A stretch of 64,000 bases of DNA from Cercis canadensis (GCA_003255065.1 QAOA01006013.1:2136991-2200990); one strand, 5' to 3'. Numbered from the stretch's first letter, positions 1 to 12,780 are shown. The notes: a model not told the origin generated them from the sequence alone. Numbers and translations are program-made.

Positions 1-1204
1 TAAGCACTCATGTTTTTTCATATTTGTTGCAAAGTCAAGATATCTTTAGGCTACCTTTCTCACACTAAAACTAAATCTTTCTCCGAGTAATCTTAAAAGT
101 ATATCCCTACATCGATTTAGTGCATTTAGAGAAAAAAAAAAAAATGTTGGTTGCTAGCCTCTAAATTTGAAGCTCAGCTAACTTGGATAAACTTATTACA
201 TTCTTACTATCAAAACAAAATATTCAAATTTTAACTAACTTGGATGAACATATTGCATCATTACCATCAAATTAAACCATTGAATTCAATAGTGTATGAA
301 TAGTGACAATGCACAATTGCAATGTCTTCCTCATAATATGTTTTCCTATTTCCTATTCTTGGGAAAATATCCTATAAAACTAAAATTAACCACATAAAAC
401 ACATCAATGTTTAATATGATTTGATACATTTATTACATCCATGGATGAGAGAATATCAACCCATTATCATTTAAAAAACAACATATACCCTAACAACATT
501 ATATGAGAGTCTCTTTTTTTTTTTTGGTTTACACCCAAGGTATGCTCACACCCTTTAAATAAATGACTAATTTATGTTCGAGATAAGAACAATAACTTGT
601 AAATCCCTCTCAATGACAAAAATTCTTACATATTTCAAGAGTAGTATGCAATTTAAACATATACAAGTAAGTTATATTGGTAAGACCTACACATAAAGCC
701 CACCATTTATATGTCTATTCATATGTGGGATCGACTATTTATGTGTTTGTGTAATACTCTTAAGTACATATGAATGTCTCAACCAATAGATTCTCTAGTT
801 GAGCAACTAGCATTACTACAAAGATGGAATATCTCCTCTCAACCTGTGGACAGAAAATGCTGCATAGAGAATGTAATAAAAAGTATTGCAAACCGAATGA
901 CTCCTCCTCAGAACATCACTACATCATAAAGATACAAATCATGAAATTATTCTCGAGTAATTTAAAAAATTGTCTTAAAATTCTTGTGCCACACAAACCT
1001 GGAAGAAATAGCTTAAGTCAAGTTGCAATTTCCTCACATTTCATGATCAAAACATCAATAAATCGATTATAAGCTTTCATTGAACAATTGCAATCCCCAT
1101 GAGGGGTTGACTTTTGATACAATCCTAAGAACCATCAATTAATGAAATGACTACTTTCAAAATGAATCAACTATAAGTTATATGTAACCAAAGGAAAAGA
1201 AGAG
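1..1204. other. 3' flank and repeat-like AT-rich DNA
   Basis: I see no supported gene here. The first 130 bases resemble the stretch at about 6905-7000 (an ACT/CTCC-AATGATCTTAAA-GTGTACCCTA-type block followed by a run ending GTGCTAGCC), so both are probably pieces of one dispersed repeat. The short open frame at 824-1072 shows no recognisable protein. The right edge is the 3' end of the DUF829-type gene. Confidence 0.4.
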
Positions 1205-3738
1205 TTAGTGATGAGATTTACAAGTATTAAGCACACAGTCCTCTAAGAACTGACTAAGCTCAGAAGTGTAGAGTTTTGGGTCATTTCTAAAGTGGTCAAC
1301 ATGCGGGGTGGAGACAAAATTACATGCCCTGACATGATGTCCAGCCCTCCTCTGTTCCTCTACAAATGATTCCACAGAATCTGCAGGTATGACTCTGTCT
1401 GCAGAGCTATATATGTATAACTGTGGACAGCTTGGTTGCCTTGATGATAATAAGCTCAAAACATCAGAAAGCCTCCTGCATTCCAGTGAGATTATTATGT
1501 AAGGAGCATAGCTATAGCAATTAATATGCAACAAATTGATTTGTCTTTTGATAAAAATGCCAAGTATATGCTCACCAACAATAAATAATATACACTGCCT
1601 CTGTATGTTTTGGTGATTAGTCATGTCCCATAACCAACAACAAATAGGTAACTTTTTGGTTAAATAGCTAATAGGTCTCATTGTCAAATACCAGTTTTCT
1701 TGAAAATCACGTTTGCCAATCTTTTCAGCTGTGAATTTTACTAAATCTTGCTTATTCATCATTGCATTCTAGAAAGGGCATTGCAAGATATGACTTTTCT
1801 AAAGCACCTATTTCCATAGTGGCTTGGTCTAGTCCGTCCTATTCAACAATGAGATAATCAGTTAATGGATATAAACCCTTAATGTTCCTGTATTCTCACA
1901 TCCAAATCACTAAATTGTAAGCACAACTATATTGCTGCAGCAATCAGCAGTTACAACATGTTATTATCAACCTAATCCAATCAACAATGATCTAGAAGCC
2001 ACATGGAATTACTCATTTTCTGGAAGACAAGTTTTAGGCACACATCAAAGGCTTGTGAGAGTTGCTGTCAAATATCATCTTTTCTTAAACAATAATAAGC
2101 AAGATAAGAGGAAGGATTTTAAGAGTTATTACCTATTCACTGCAGGAAGATGCAGAACCAAATCAAAAAATTTCTCTAGTATTAACAACAATGCTGCTTC
2201 AGTTGCTGCAGGTTTGGATCCTAACTTTCCATCCCTGCCAACAGACACCTCAATGCCAGATTCAGTGGCACGTACACTTCCTTTTGTAGCTACACTATTC
2301 TTTTTGAGAAACGCTGCAGAAAATCCTGAGGCCCAGACCTGAAAAGACAAAATCAAATAAAATGAAAATGTTAATTAGCACCTATTGGAGAAGCAGAAAG
2401 AATAATAGAAATCGTGTATAAATTTTTAATGTCAAGAAAACATCAAAAGGCTTTCAAATAAGGAAATTTGCAGTTTGAAGCATACTCTCAATTTAAACCC
2501 CCACCCCCCTTTTTCCTTTTTCCCAAAACAAAGACTGATGTAAACTATAATGTCAAAGGAAGCCAACAAAAAGTTCAAATGCCAATGTCACCATTCATTA
2601 ATGTTGTACAACTCAATGAGAATATATAGGATGAAAATGAAGTGGGGAATGACAGAGATAATAATAACAGCAACTCAACGACAAACAGCATACAATGCAT
2701 ACCCAGTACCCAACAAAAGGATATGTTCACCAGAGTCTGTCAATAGCATTGCAAGAGGCTTTACCTGTGGGTCAGGGTATGCAACTGGTGCAGAATCCAC
2801 AATGCATCCCCTAATCCTTCCTATCACAGATGGATCCTGCTTCTGAAACTGCTCCAGAATAACCCCATACCTGTCACAAGGTTAACCAAACCAATCACAT
2901 AATGAACCAATAGCTTCACTAAGAATAGAAAAAATACCAAATTTTGTGCCTGTTTGCGTAACAAAGAGTTCACTCACGTTAGCCATCCAGTGTTGCTGAA
3001 GGTGTGAAAGACTAGATTTTTTTCATTTTCCCCTTCTATCCAATCAGCCAAGTGGTTCACAAGTAAGTTTATATTCTGTTCCGCTTTCCCTCCTGGCTGA
3101 TAACTTAGGATCTCACCCATTGGAAACGTAAATGTTATGACATGAAATCCCCTTGAAGTATACCATTCCGCATATTTCTTAAGATGTTTCTGCTTTGACC
3201 CCAACCATCCCAGCAAAACCACCACCGTCTTTGACTTTACTGATGAACAATTGAAATCACCTAAAACACCAACAGTATTTGGCTCGGGCAAATGCCATTG
3301 ATACATAACCTCAGAAGGTGGAGTTGATACACTCTGGGAATATGTAGCTGGCCTCGGTACTTTAGGCAACTCAGCAGATTGATACAAATAACGAAGAGGT
3401 GGAGATGAAGCAACAGAAGAATGGTACAAACTTGAAACAAAATTGTGGTCCAAATTTGGGACCTGGAAGTTAACATTAGGTACAGGAACTCGAATTTTGG
3501 TCGCGAAAGAGAGGTTAGCAAGCTTAGAAACTGAAATATGAGAAACCCATGATTCTTTTATGGTATTACAATCAGAAGAATTGGCCAAATTTGAGGTAGA
3601 ACAAGTATCCGATGACCCACGGGATGGCAATTTTTCCGGCAAGTCAGCAGAGAAAGAAGCGACGGCAACCGCAGCAGCAGCCACCAAAGGCCGTTGAATA
3701 ACTCCGGACAAAGATCCCATATCAAGAATGCAACGCAA
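1205..3738 (-). CDS. DUF829/TMEM53-like alpha/beta hydrolase, 4 exons
   Basis: Spliced from exons 3738-2978, 2870-2765, 2338-2133 and 1475-1205, all with GT-AG borders and matching phases, giving 447 aa (441 if the second Met, MGSLSG, is used). The alanine-rich N-terminus before the conserved part looks like an organelle presequence, but that is inference. The hydrolase fold follows: a VVVLLGWLGS strand and loop, a nucleophile-elbow-like HTFSNTGW (Ser about 248), then SSADRVIP (Asp about 384) and TPHVDHFR (His about 416 or 419), which complete a plausible catalytic triad. The HxFSN...G elbow and the C-terminal ADRVIP/HVDH pair are typical of the DUF829/TMEM53 family. Substrate and role in plants are not known to me. 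The gene is on the same strand as the FAD synthetase gene, with about 4.6 kb between them. Confidence 0.88.
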
Positions 3739-4302
3739 AACTCCTCAGATCAATAGCATTCCAGAAAAAAAACTCAACCTTGGCTATGAAATTTCCAACC
3801 CAGAAGAGCTAATCAAATATGGATAATGCAGAATAAGAATCCCACAATCTATGCAAATCAGAATCACCGGCCAAGTATATAGGGGAAACAGTGACAACCC
3901 ATGAATGATAATAGGAAAATAAAAAAAGGGTAGGTAGAGTTGTATCAAATTTGAATGAGGAAAACGTTGAGACGCAGAATTTACACGTAAAGAAAACGCG
4001 CAAAAAAGGAAGAGAATATAAAATCAGAGAAAAAGCACGCGAGGATATTCTTTTGTGCCAGAAGATTATTCGTACCTGAGTTTTCGAATCCCTCCAAGAA
4101 ACCGGGCTGTCAATATCGATTTGACAGCCCGATTGAAGCTCTTCACGAACCACGCTGACCAAGAACCTTATTTTATTTTGAATTTTTGATGGGGTCGCAG
4201 ACTCGCAGTCGCAACCCTTTGTTCTCTGTAACTCCGAGGGAAAAAAAATCAGCCAGAAGAAAAAAAGTAAAATCAAAGTAATGTCCCTGAATCAACTAAT
4301 AT
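3739..4302 (-). promoter_or_regulatory. Probable 5' leader region of the DUF829-type gene
   Basis: This lies directly upstream of the start codon. A good splice donor (AACTCAG followed by GTACGA, minus strand, near 4074) suggests a 5'-UTR exon and intron, but I could not place the acceptor with certainty. The 155-aa open frame on the minus strand here has no recognisable domain and is probably chance. Confidence 0.4.
4103..4131. other. Perfect 11-bp inverted repeat (hairpin) in putative leader
   Basis: CGGGCTGTCAA and TTGACAGCCCG flank a 7-base TATCGAT spacer. The pairing is exact over 11 bp with 6 G-C pairs per arm. It lies within the probable 5' leader of the hydrolase gene, so it could form a stable RNA stem if that stretch is transcribed. 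Confidence 0.6.
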
Positions 4303-4310
4303 AAGTTTGC

Positions 4311-4445
4311 CACGTGTCGAGCAATCTCCCACGTGAGAGAATGCCTGCGCGACACGAAAGTGATTGACGGGTATAATGTGAGGTTCCAATAAATAGGGAG
4401 AAGGAGCCCATCCGTGAAAGAGATGGGCGAAAAAGGGGCCACGTG
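4311..4445 (-). promoter_or_regulatory. Cluster of three CACGTG G-boxes/ABREs
   Basis: CACGTG occurs at 4311-4316, 4330-4335 and 4440-4445. The first is CACGTGTC, the strong ABA-response form. These are the sites bound by bZIP (ABF/GBF) and bHLH (PIF-type) factors. Position, about 40-170 bases beyond the probable leader, fits the promoter of the DUF829-type gene. Confidence 0.6.
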
Positions 4446-7400
4446 GAAAGATGTTTTTGTCCCTCCCAAGCGTATTTTGTGGCGAGCATAGAGTTTGACT
4501 GGAAAAAAGCTGAAAAGTTGAGGGGCATAATGGGGTTTAAAATATGTGTAACTAACGGGGCTGAGCTAAACCAAAGAACCTCAGTCCAAATAATTACCCT
4601 TTAAAAAAATTGAAAAATTATTGTTATTCCTGAATAATTTTAAAATATTGAATTAGTGCCGTCATCAACATAACGTAGGCGTTTACCCAAAAAATAAAGA
4701 AAATGACTCCTAGTCCTAGGTGCTAGAATATGAAGGGGAAAAGAAACTCGGTGTTCGACCATCATAGGTCTATTTGAGAGTTTAAAGTGAGAAAAAAGAA
4801 AAAGAGATGAGAAGAAAGAGAGAAAAAAAAATGAATTTTTTTTTTGAATGATTAAAATGAGTAAAAGAAAAAAAAAATTATATTATAAAATATTTTTATT
4901 AATTTATCTTTTATTATTAAAATAGACATATTTAATATAAAATTAAATAATATAATAGACATATTTAAAAAAAAATGATATAATAGTTATTTTAACATAT
5001 TTTCTCTCCAAACCTCTCAATTTAAAGAAACAGGAGAATGAATAAAAAAATGAGTATGGGAGTTGCATCTTATCCACCGATCTCTTCTCTTTTTTTAAAA
5101 TAAATCTTTTAAACAAGGGATATGAGAGTTTTATTCCTCTCCTCTCATTTCTTTTCTCTTCCAAAGTAACTCTTAAACAAACCTAAAAGATTTTGAGTCA
5201 AATAGTTATTATATTAATGTTATAAAAAATGTGATTCTTTTATTTTAATATATAATTATTATATTTAAATATAAATAAATAAAATAACAATGCAAGCACA
5301 CAATAATAAACTAATTTAAGAATTTTTATCAAAAATATTAAAGTCATATGTTAACAAGTTATTATTTTTTATGATATTTTTTTATTGTTTTACCTATTAA
5401 GTGTGACTTAATTGGTAAATTAAATATTATGTGGAATGAGTTCTTAAGTAATGTTAAGAGTTTAAATTATATTGAAAACATTAGTGATTATAATATGCAA
5501 AAATTCAATCAAAAATTAGTCTCACATAAAAAATGTGAAGATACCTCAAAAGAAACCAAAAAAAAAATCTTAATTTTTAAATAGCACTAAAGAATATTAA
5601 TATGATTTTAATATTTCACTAAAATCAGAAAATTGCATAACATCAAAAAAAATATTTTAAATATGATATGAGATGAGCCAATTTAAAATTCCTCACGAAA
5701 TATTTTTTTTTTAGTAGAACCGAACATTAAAAATGAAATAATCTTTTTTTACTAGAACCAAACAGTAATTTTTATATTTTTTTTTCCAAAAATCAACCTA
5801 ACTTCGGCCCAACGTGCAGCCAGGTGTGCAAAATGAAAACTGCAGGACCAAAATAAATTATATAAAATTAATATGATTCCAATTTTACCCCTCTTCGTCC
5901 TGGAGCCATGTTAATTGGGACGGAATTTCAAATTCCCAATGGAATTTTGGGACAAAAGAATATTCAATGTGATTGAAATTGATACAATTTTATATCGTTG
6001 TTTGGAATCAAAATTCTCAATCCAACGTTTTGTCACTGGCATATGGTGTTGCTGTGCCAATTGCCAGAAATCGGAATAAAGAATGAAGAGATTGAAGAGG
6101 AAAAGCAGAGTAAATGAAAACGAAAAATGCAAAGAAGAAAAACAAAAAGATAATGGGAGGTTAGTGGGTGTGAAATTGAAAGGAAACTGACCTGGGAAGA
6201 GGGATAGAAGAACGCCTTGTGTTGTGTGTCTGAGAGAACTGTTTCTGTCTCATCGTTATCTGTAGGAGAAGATTATGAGAAGGCATTGAGATAAAAAAAA
6301 ATCCAATTTTGTAGATATCCAATCATTTGGCCCATTGCTTTCAAGCCCACACCACCAAAGACTCACATCATTAAATCTCCATCTTATTTCTTTCTATCAT
6401 ACCCTTGAACCCTCTTCTATAACCTAAGCTTTGGAACTTGAGTATCACTACCTGACTCTTAGTTCACTTGTTACTATGCAGTTAATACACTTCAAGTCTT
6501 ACCTCATCAATCTTTCTAACCTTCAACTCAAATCAGACATCGTAAAATTTAATGCAACCCAATCCCATCCCTTTCTAGTCTATTAGTAAGGAGAACTTTT
6601 TTTTTTGTCTCATCGTTTGTTATCTATAGGGAAGATTATGAGAAGGCATTGAGATAATAAATGTGTAGATACTCAATCTTTTGGCCCATTACATTAAGGC
6701 CCATTTTACCAAAAATCTAAATCATCAAATCTTCATCTTGAATATTCTCATCATATCCTTTTACCCTCCTCTATAAATAGCTCTCAGCGATAAATATATT
6801 GACTTTTTACTCCCCTTAGCATTTACTATCATTTTTAGCTTTGATCATACTAACTTAAACTTTAAAGCTCGGGTATCACCACTTGACTCTTAATTCACTT
6901 GTCATTGTGCTTTCTCGTACCAAAATTAAATTTTTACTCCAATGATCTTAAAGGTGTACCCTATATTGACCTGCTATATTGAGAGAGAAAATTTCCTTGT
7001 GCTAGCCCAAGTGAAAATATTAAATTTGGATTGTCAAATTTTTATCATTCCAACACTTTTTGAGTTACTTAAATATTTTACCAGTAGATCATATTTAGTA
7101 GTTTTTTTAAGTGAAAATATTTAATTCCTTAAAGTACGTGAGCTTAATCCTTTAATTCGAAACAAATTGATGTTAGAAAGAAAATAAGGGGAATGAAAAC
7201 AAGGAGAAAAAGTAGAAAAATAGCTTTATTTAGTTTGGATATCATATAAATGTGGGAAAAAAATTATAAAATTACATGTCCACTTGTAACTAACTTTTAT
7301 TAGATGATATTTTACATAGATATTTATGTAAATTCAAAAATATTTTTTTATATGATAAATTAAAATATTTTTAAGCTTGTATTCTATTTTTCTATTCACT

Positions 7401-7672
7401 TTTACCTTATATATTTGAAAGTGATTACTATTTTTTTTAAGGGTTGAAAGTGATTAATATTGATGGAACTAAGATCTGATATTCTCCTCATTTTTATTTG
7501 TCTTATATTTCCCTTACTTTCTCAAACAAGGTACTATACCTTTCACCCCACAATATTCATTTCTCTCAAAATCATTCTCTCTATTTTTACCTATTCCAAT
7601 AAATAGATCCATTATATTATTGTTATCCAGTGGCATTCATGAAAAGGCCATGAAAGAGAGTGCAAGAAAATT
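4446..7672. other. AT-rich intergenic spacer with dispersed repeats
   Basis: No gene is supported. Part of 5400-5580 (GTGTGACTTAATTGGTAAAT through AGTCTCACATAAAAAATGTG) recurs in diverged form at about 26650-26830, so it is a dispersed repeat, perhaps SINE-like. On the minus strand near 6236-6190 a leader-like stretch ends in CCCAG followed by GTCAGTTTCC, a possible orphan first exon with donor, but no downstream coding exon was found. Confidence 0.4.
6236..6990 (+). repeat. Imperfect direct duplication, LTR-like
   Basis: The stretch from about 6245 to 6480 is repeated in diverged form from about 6608 to 6912. Shared blocks include GTCTCATCGTT, GAAGATTATGAGAAGGCATT, TTTGGCCCATT and CACTTGACTCTTA/TTCACTTGTCA. 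The second copy has CTCTATAAATAG, a TATA-like site, and the end continues into sequence also seen at 1-130. The pattern fits degraded LTRs, but no terminal TG...CA pair or target duplication was defined. Confidence 0.4.
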
Positions 7673-7867
7673 GGACACAATTTTTTGAATTTGATACCAT
7701 TTGGAAAGGGACAAAGAATATGTTCTAGATTATCTTTTGGCCTTCAAATGGTTAATTTTGCTCTGGCTAGTTTCCTTCACTCATTTGAAATCTCAAACCA
7801 TCTAATGAGATCTGATAAAAATACAGGAGTACAATTTCAGCAGGAGGTAAATGTTATGTATAACTAA
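7673..7867 (+). pseudogene. Cytochrome P450 3'-end relic (CYP82-like)
   Basis: The reading frame gives [20 protein letters not shown] followed by [15 protein letters not shown]. This matches the haem-binding loop and following helix of plant P450s (PFGxGxRxCxG, then a conserved (S/A)FALQxxxLxLAxLLHxFE run, as in the CYP82 group). The Gly two residues after the haem-ligand Cys is replaced (CSR instead of CPG). No upstream P450 exon is recognisable, so this is a truncated, decayed 3' piece. It shows a P450 gene once stood here or was copied in. Confidence 0.75.
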
Positions 7868-7987
7868 GTAGAAGAGAGATACTTCTGAGCAAAAAAGTAG
7901 AAGAGAGATATTTGTAACTCATGAAATGAGAAAAGAGTTTTATTTATTTATCAATGAACTTAAATGTAGTTGACACAATAGACTCTG

Positions 7988-8099
7988 TTTGGTATATGGG
8001 GTAAATGGGGTAAAGTTAAAGGAGTACAACTTAATTTGTTTTAAGTATATTTGGTACATGGGGAAAAGGGGTAGGGTTAAGGAGTATAACTTAATGTTA
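7988..8099 (+). repeat. Two-unit imperfect tandem repeat, 62-bp period
   Basis: TTTGGTATATGGGGTAAATG and TTTGGTACATGGGGAAAAGG begin two consecutive units at 7988 and 8050; each goes on to a GTTAA(A)GGAGTA(C/T)AACTTAAT block. Nothing else is seen between the P450 relic and the 3' end of the FAD synthetase gene. Confidence 0.65.
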
Positions 8100-8334
8100 C
8101 TCTCTGAAATGTTATGCCATTAATTTTTTTCCCCTTAATCATACCAAACACATCCAAAGTAGTAGTACAACACAAATTCATTTATTCAAATTAATTTGGT
8201 TTTTTGTTACTTTATAACTCAGTCTTCTGACCTTGCAATTCACCAGTTGTTTCCTAGCATTTGGGGGAATGAATTAAACTCTTAACATAATTCAATCTAC
8301 TAGAACTGAACCAGGCACAATGATTTAAACTGAA

Positions 8335-11300
8335 TCAACTGCTTGAGTCACCAAATTCAATTTGTAAGAATTGTGAATTTTGAGTACCAAAAATATTACC
8401 TAAACCTACATCAACCATTTCTACATGGACAAACTTCGTGTCAATAACTACTCTACACTGCAACACATTTTCTTGATCAATGAAAAGAAAACACTTCTCA
8501 TATAAACCCTCCATTGGTGCAAGATTCAACAAGCAGGATTTAGGAGCAGATACCTTACGTGGGCCAACAGTGAATCTTTCTTGGCCAGTGGCCATTAATA
8601 TGAGACGATGTCGTCGACCCAGAAGCTTCGAGACATATTTCATGTCTCCTACAGCAAGGGCATGACGAACACGGGTTGATGAGACCTGCCCCTTATCTTT
8701 TGACTTGCTGGAATACATATTTGCAGGGTATCTATTCTTGTCCATAACAGAATTTATTATGTAAGCTTCCATGCCATACTCCTCACTCAACTTTACCAAC
8801 TCTGATGCATCACCAGCTGCTTTATACCCAAATCGATAGTTCTCACCTGCAATGAAGTTCCAATGCAGACATGTGTTTCAGTTTGTGAAAGTATACATAT
8901 TTATTCAATAGAAATGAGAGAATTAAGTATAGTAATTTTCCTAGGATTGGAAAAATACTAGTCCTCCTCTTATTTTTGTATATTAAAATGAAGTTTAAGT
9001 TTATATTGGAATAACCACATTTTGCAATGAAAAACCTAGAACCATTATTCTGCTAGGAAGTATAATCATTCCTTTGTTAGGCATCCCTGTGCTATAGGAA
9101 ATAGGATATAACTTCATTGAAAGCAAAAAGAGATTGGCAATTCAAATATACTACGTTATGGAGGTATTGATTACCAGCAACAACTCCACGCACTCTAAGC
9201 TCTTTCGATAACTTCTCAACAAATTGCCGAGGAGTGAGATGTCGTACACTTAGAAATTCAATCTCAAACTCTTCTGGAACCATGTTATCACAATAAGGAG
9301 CCCAAGAAGAAAGAACTCGCTTGCGGTCACATTTGGCAACTATTGGAGCCCTGTTTGGGAACAGTTAAAACATAACGCACCATGTTTCCTCTCTATTTTA
9401 TTTTTGTTGTTGGGAGGTTAAAGAAAACCAAAATGCACAATGCACAATGTTTAATACTTTAATATCTGAAAGAAGACATTGAATGATAAGAAGAAAGGAA
9501 TTTATTCCTGAGAAAGTAGGGCTTAACCACACCACAAAAGCCAAGCCAAGCCAAGAAGTTATTTATCAAATAACAATAACCATAATTATGCATCTCTCAT
9601 ATATACTTATAGTAAAACAAAAAATAGTGCTATTATATGTATTGATTCACCCCCACTCCAATGCTTTCTGTTTAAATGGATGATGGAACCAGTTTGGTGT
9701 TCACCCCATCAACTTTCATAAAACAAAGATAGTGCTACTGTCAAGATGCAGAAGTTTCATCTAAGTTAAAAATGATTTCCATATAATGGCTTATTCAAAC
9801 AGAGTAGCAAAGGAAATGGATACTGGTTTGAACCCCAAATAAACCCAACCTAATACTCACTTTAATATTATGCATTCATCTCTGATCTATGCTTTATTCT
9901 GTTTTATGGTTACGGTAATTGTGCAGGAGCAAAGTTATGAATGCATGCATGTGTTATGCTCGACATGGATATTGGTCCATTCCTAACAGCAGAAGTTTAA
10001 GATTATATGAAAATTATTTCAAAAATTTATAAATTTGTACTAAACAATTTCTTGTTCAGCCAATTAGCCGAACAAGGAAAACATATATTATCATGCAATT
10101 GTAAAACCTAAATCTTATTTCCCAGCCATATAAACTAATAAAAGAGGCTTTCACTGAGTTAATACAAACTTATACCATATCTTACCTATATTCCCAGCCA
10201 AGTACTTCTGCCATTCCAGCAAAAGATACAAGAAATGGAGGTCCAGCCCTTGACGCTTGGATTGCAAGTTCTCGATGACCTATGTGCAGAGCATCAAACT
10301 TTCCCAATGCTACAATTCCTCCTGGTAAGATCAAGATATATTATACATCAGACATATCAGCACAAACATGAGTCTGTATGCATCCATTAACCAAATTCAC
10401 ATGTGAAATGGGACTGTTGAGGGGAAGAAGAGGTGGAAAGAAAAACCACGGCATATTATTAACAACTTAGGACTTTAGCTATTGCAAAGATAAAAGGTAC
10501 CCGCCCTCTCTATAGATGGAAATGGGTGGGTCAGAACAGAGAAAGGTTATTCTTCCCATGATATACTTCTTGATGAATATATATAGACAATGGTAGTTTT
10601 AAAATATTTCCATGATGTTTGATGGCAAACAGATATGAAAGGGAAATACTAGTAATTGATCTAAGAAAATAAATTACTCATTCACAGGATGGACATGCAT
10701 AAGAGAAAATAGAAAAAAGGGGAATAAGGTGAAAGAGACTTATAAACCTGCCACTGGAGATAATCCCTCAGAGATAATTTCATGATCATCCTCTCGTTGG
10801 CTTTGAAGAAGGAAAAGGAATCAGATTCTTGACCAAAAATAGGACAAGTAATACACATAAAAATATCAGTGTATATCTGAACTGATTGGCTATTACTTAA
10901 ACAATTTGCAGATAGATCTAGCTTAAAAACTTAAATCCAACTTATTTACAGCCACACATGCACAAGTTGCATAGAAATAATCTCTCTCCCTGCCTCCCTC
11001 TCCTTCCCTCTTGCTTTCTGACAGATTCACACGAGCAACACAAGGCAAGGGAGACTCTAATCTATTGAGATGAAGAAATAGTCTAATCTCAAGGCAGCCA
11101 ATCAGTGATTGGAATTTAAAACACCACAAGAGTATCTTGGCTAATTGAGACCACATAAGTGTTCCTTATACAGCAAAGGGTATTCTCATATTTCTGAAAT
11201 TACAGTTTCTTACAAGCACTTGTATGCCTTGGCCTCCATTATACTTTATATTTTAGATAAGAAAAAAAGAATCCGACCATCAAAATCTTGTATTACTTGA

Positions 11301-11973
11301 AGAATCTTGCAATAAATCATTCTCAAACAATTTCAGATTTCCCATCCTCACATCAATTTTCGTGAAGCAATGGTTGGATGAGTGCTTCTTCCTACTCTAT
11401 TTTAGTTAAATGGAGATAAAGTTGTCTTCCTACTCTACCTTATAAAGCTTACTACTTGATCAAAACACTGAAAAAGCCACTTGGGATGATATGATTACGA
11501 CTGATAATTCTTATTTATCCAAAGTTATGCTTTACCCCAAAGGGACCAAACTATGGAAGTCAGCATAAAAGAATGAAATAACTCAATAAACTAATTGACA
11601 AATAATTGGCACCTAAACCTGAATATATAAGTGAGCATACACTTTGTTTCTGCAGTTGTACTATTAAAATATACATGTTTGATGTGCAAACTAAGGAACA
11701 AAAAGGTTAACCCATGTGGGTGGGATTAGATTAGTACCTGAAACATTCAAAAAGAACGGGAATTTCTCCTGGAGACTTGGATGGAATGCTGGAACAAGAT
11801 AACATTCTGTTTTGCTTCTGGGCAATAGTGACACCTCCAGAGCAAGATTTGAGAGGCCATGGAAATGAAAGCTGAACAATTTGAGCACTGTAGTACCAAA
11901 ATCTCAGGCCCAAGGGTAAATGGAGATCGCACCCTCGTAGATGATGCGAAATATGAGAACTAAAAGGCAACAT
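8335..11973 (-). CDS. RIBF: FAD synthetase (FMN adenylyltransferase), plastid type, 5 exons
   Basis: Makes FAD from FMN and ATP. Exons 11973-11738, 10800-10748, 10321-10186, 9350-9175 and 8846-8335 join in frame with GT-AG borders to 370 aa, close to the Arabidopsis RibF proteins (about 350-370 aa). The first exon (about 79 aa) is the variable N-terminus expected for a plastid transit peptide. Residues 103-112 read [10 protein letters not shown], the nucleotidyltransferase HxGH-type motif, and SSTRVR (about 256-261) is the second conserved ATP-site motif. [19 protein letters not shown] and the block after it are characteristic of the plant family. The C-terminal part lacks an obvious bacterial-type riboflavin kinase motif, as known for plastid RibF. 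The coding sequence looks intact. Confidence 0.93.
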
Positions 11974-12140
11974 TGAGGTTCAGAACAAGCTCGATGTGTG
12001 AGATGTTCGGGTTTTCATTCATGTACGGACTTGGAGATTTCTCAACCAAATCCCAATAGGGAAAGAACTGAAGCATATGAATAAGAATTGAAGATTTCTC
12101 ATTTCTCTACCTCAGACTGAGAGAATAAGATATTTAAAAA
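11974..12140 (-). promoter_or_regulatory. Upstream region of the FAD synthetase gene
   Basis: This is the short stretch between the start codon and the repeat DNA that begins with the A-run at about 12133. I saw no convincing TATA box; the leader is assumed to lie here. Confidence 0.3.
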
Positions 12141-12489
12141 AAAAAAAAAATCGGGTCAGACGCGTCAAACTCGAATTTTAAACACTAACCCGAGTTTGAA
12201 GAGTACAGTTGGGGCTCGATTAAAATTCGCTCGGCTCGAGTTCGATACGAGCTGATTTTTCAGCTCAAACTCGACTCAACGGAGATCGTGAGCTGGCTCA
12301 ACTGAGGTCAATAACTCGGTTCAAATGAACCAAGTAAGTCCTGCAATTTTTTTTTATTCTAAAAATGATACTAAGAATAGGTTGCACTCCAATACTATTG
12401 GTCTAGTCACCAATGGCATGTTTGGGATCTCACAATAAGCAAACAGAGACTCACTCAGAAGATTACTTCTAACACACATTTTTAGCTTT

Positions 12490-12660
12490 TAGGGGAGGTT
12501 AGTCAACTAACGCCTAGGTGGCATAGGATCTCCCTAATGAGAGTTGGCTACCAAGCAGGGTTTTTTGTCGCAGGGGAGCTCGAACTCAGCACTTGGAATG
12601 TGCAAAGCCTTAAGCCGAATCCCTTTAATTAACTAAGCCAACCCGTGTTGGCTAAGTCCT
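12490..12660 (-). repeat. SINE-like element, minus strand
   Basis: Read on the minus strand there is GAGTTCGAGCTCCC, a good RNA polymerase III B-box, preceded by CTTAGTTAATTAAAGGGATT. The arrangement resembles tRNA-derived plant SINEs. Ends were not defined. Confidence 0.4.
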
Positions 12661-12689
12661 AAATCTAAATGAACATGAGTTAAGCCACT

Positions 12690-12780
12690 ATGTGTAATCT
12701 AATGGTGAGAGATTTGAATAATATGCAAGAGGTCAAGGGTTCAAATCTCCTTGCCATCATGTAACAAAAAAAAAAAACAA
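12690..12780 (+). repeat. SINE-like element with B-box and A-tail
   Basis: AATCTAATGGTGAGAGATTT is followed by GTCAAGGGTTCAAATCTCC (B-box like GGTTCAAATC) and an A-rich tail at about 12765-12780. A related, more decayed copy lies at about 55300-55400 (AGTAATAAAAGATTTGAGTA, then AAGTTTAAATCTC and an A-rich stretch). Confidence 0.45.

Noticed and set aside
1932-2846. Plus-strand frames 1932-2342 and 2550-2846
   Set aside because: They are antisense to exons 2 and 3 of the DUF829-type gene.
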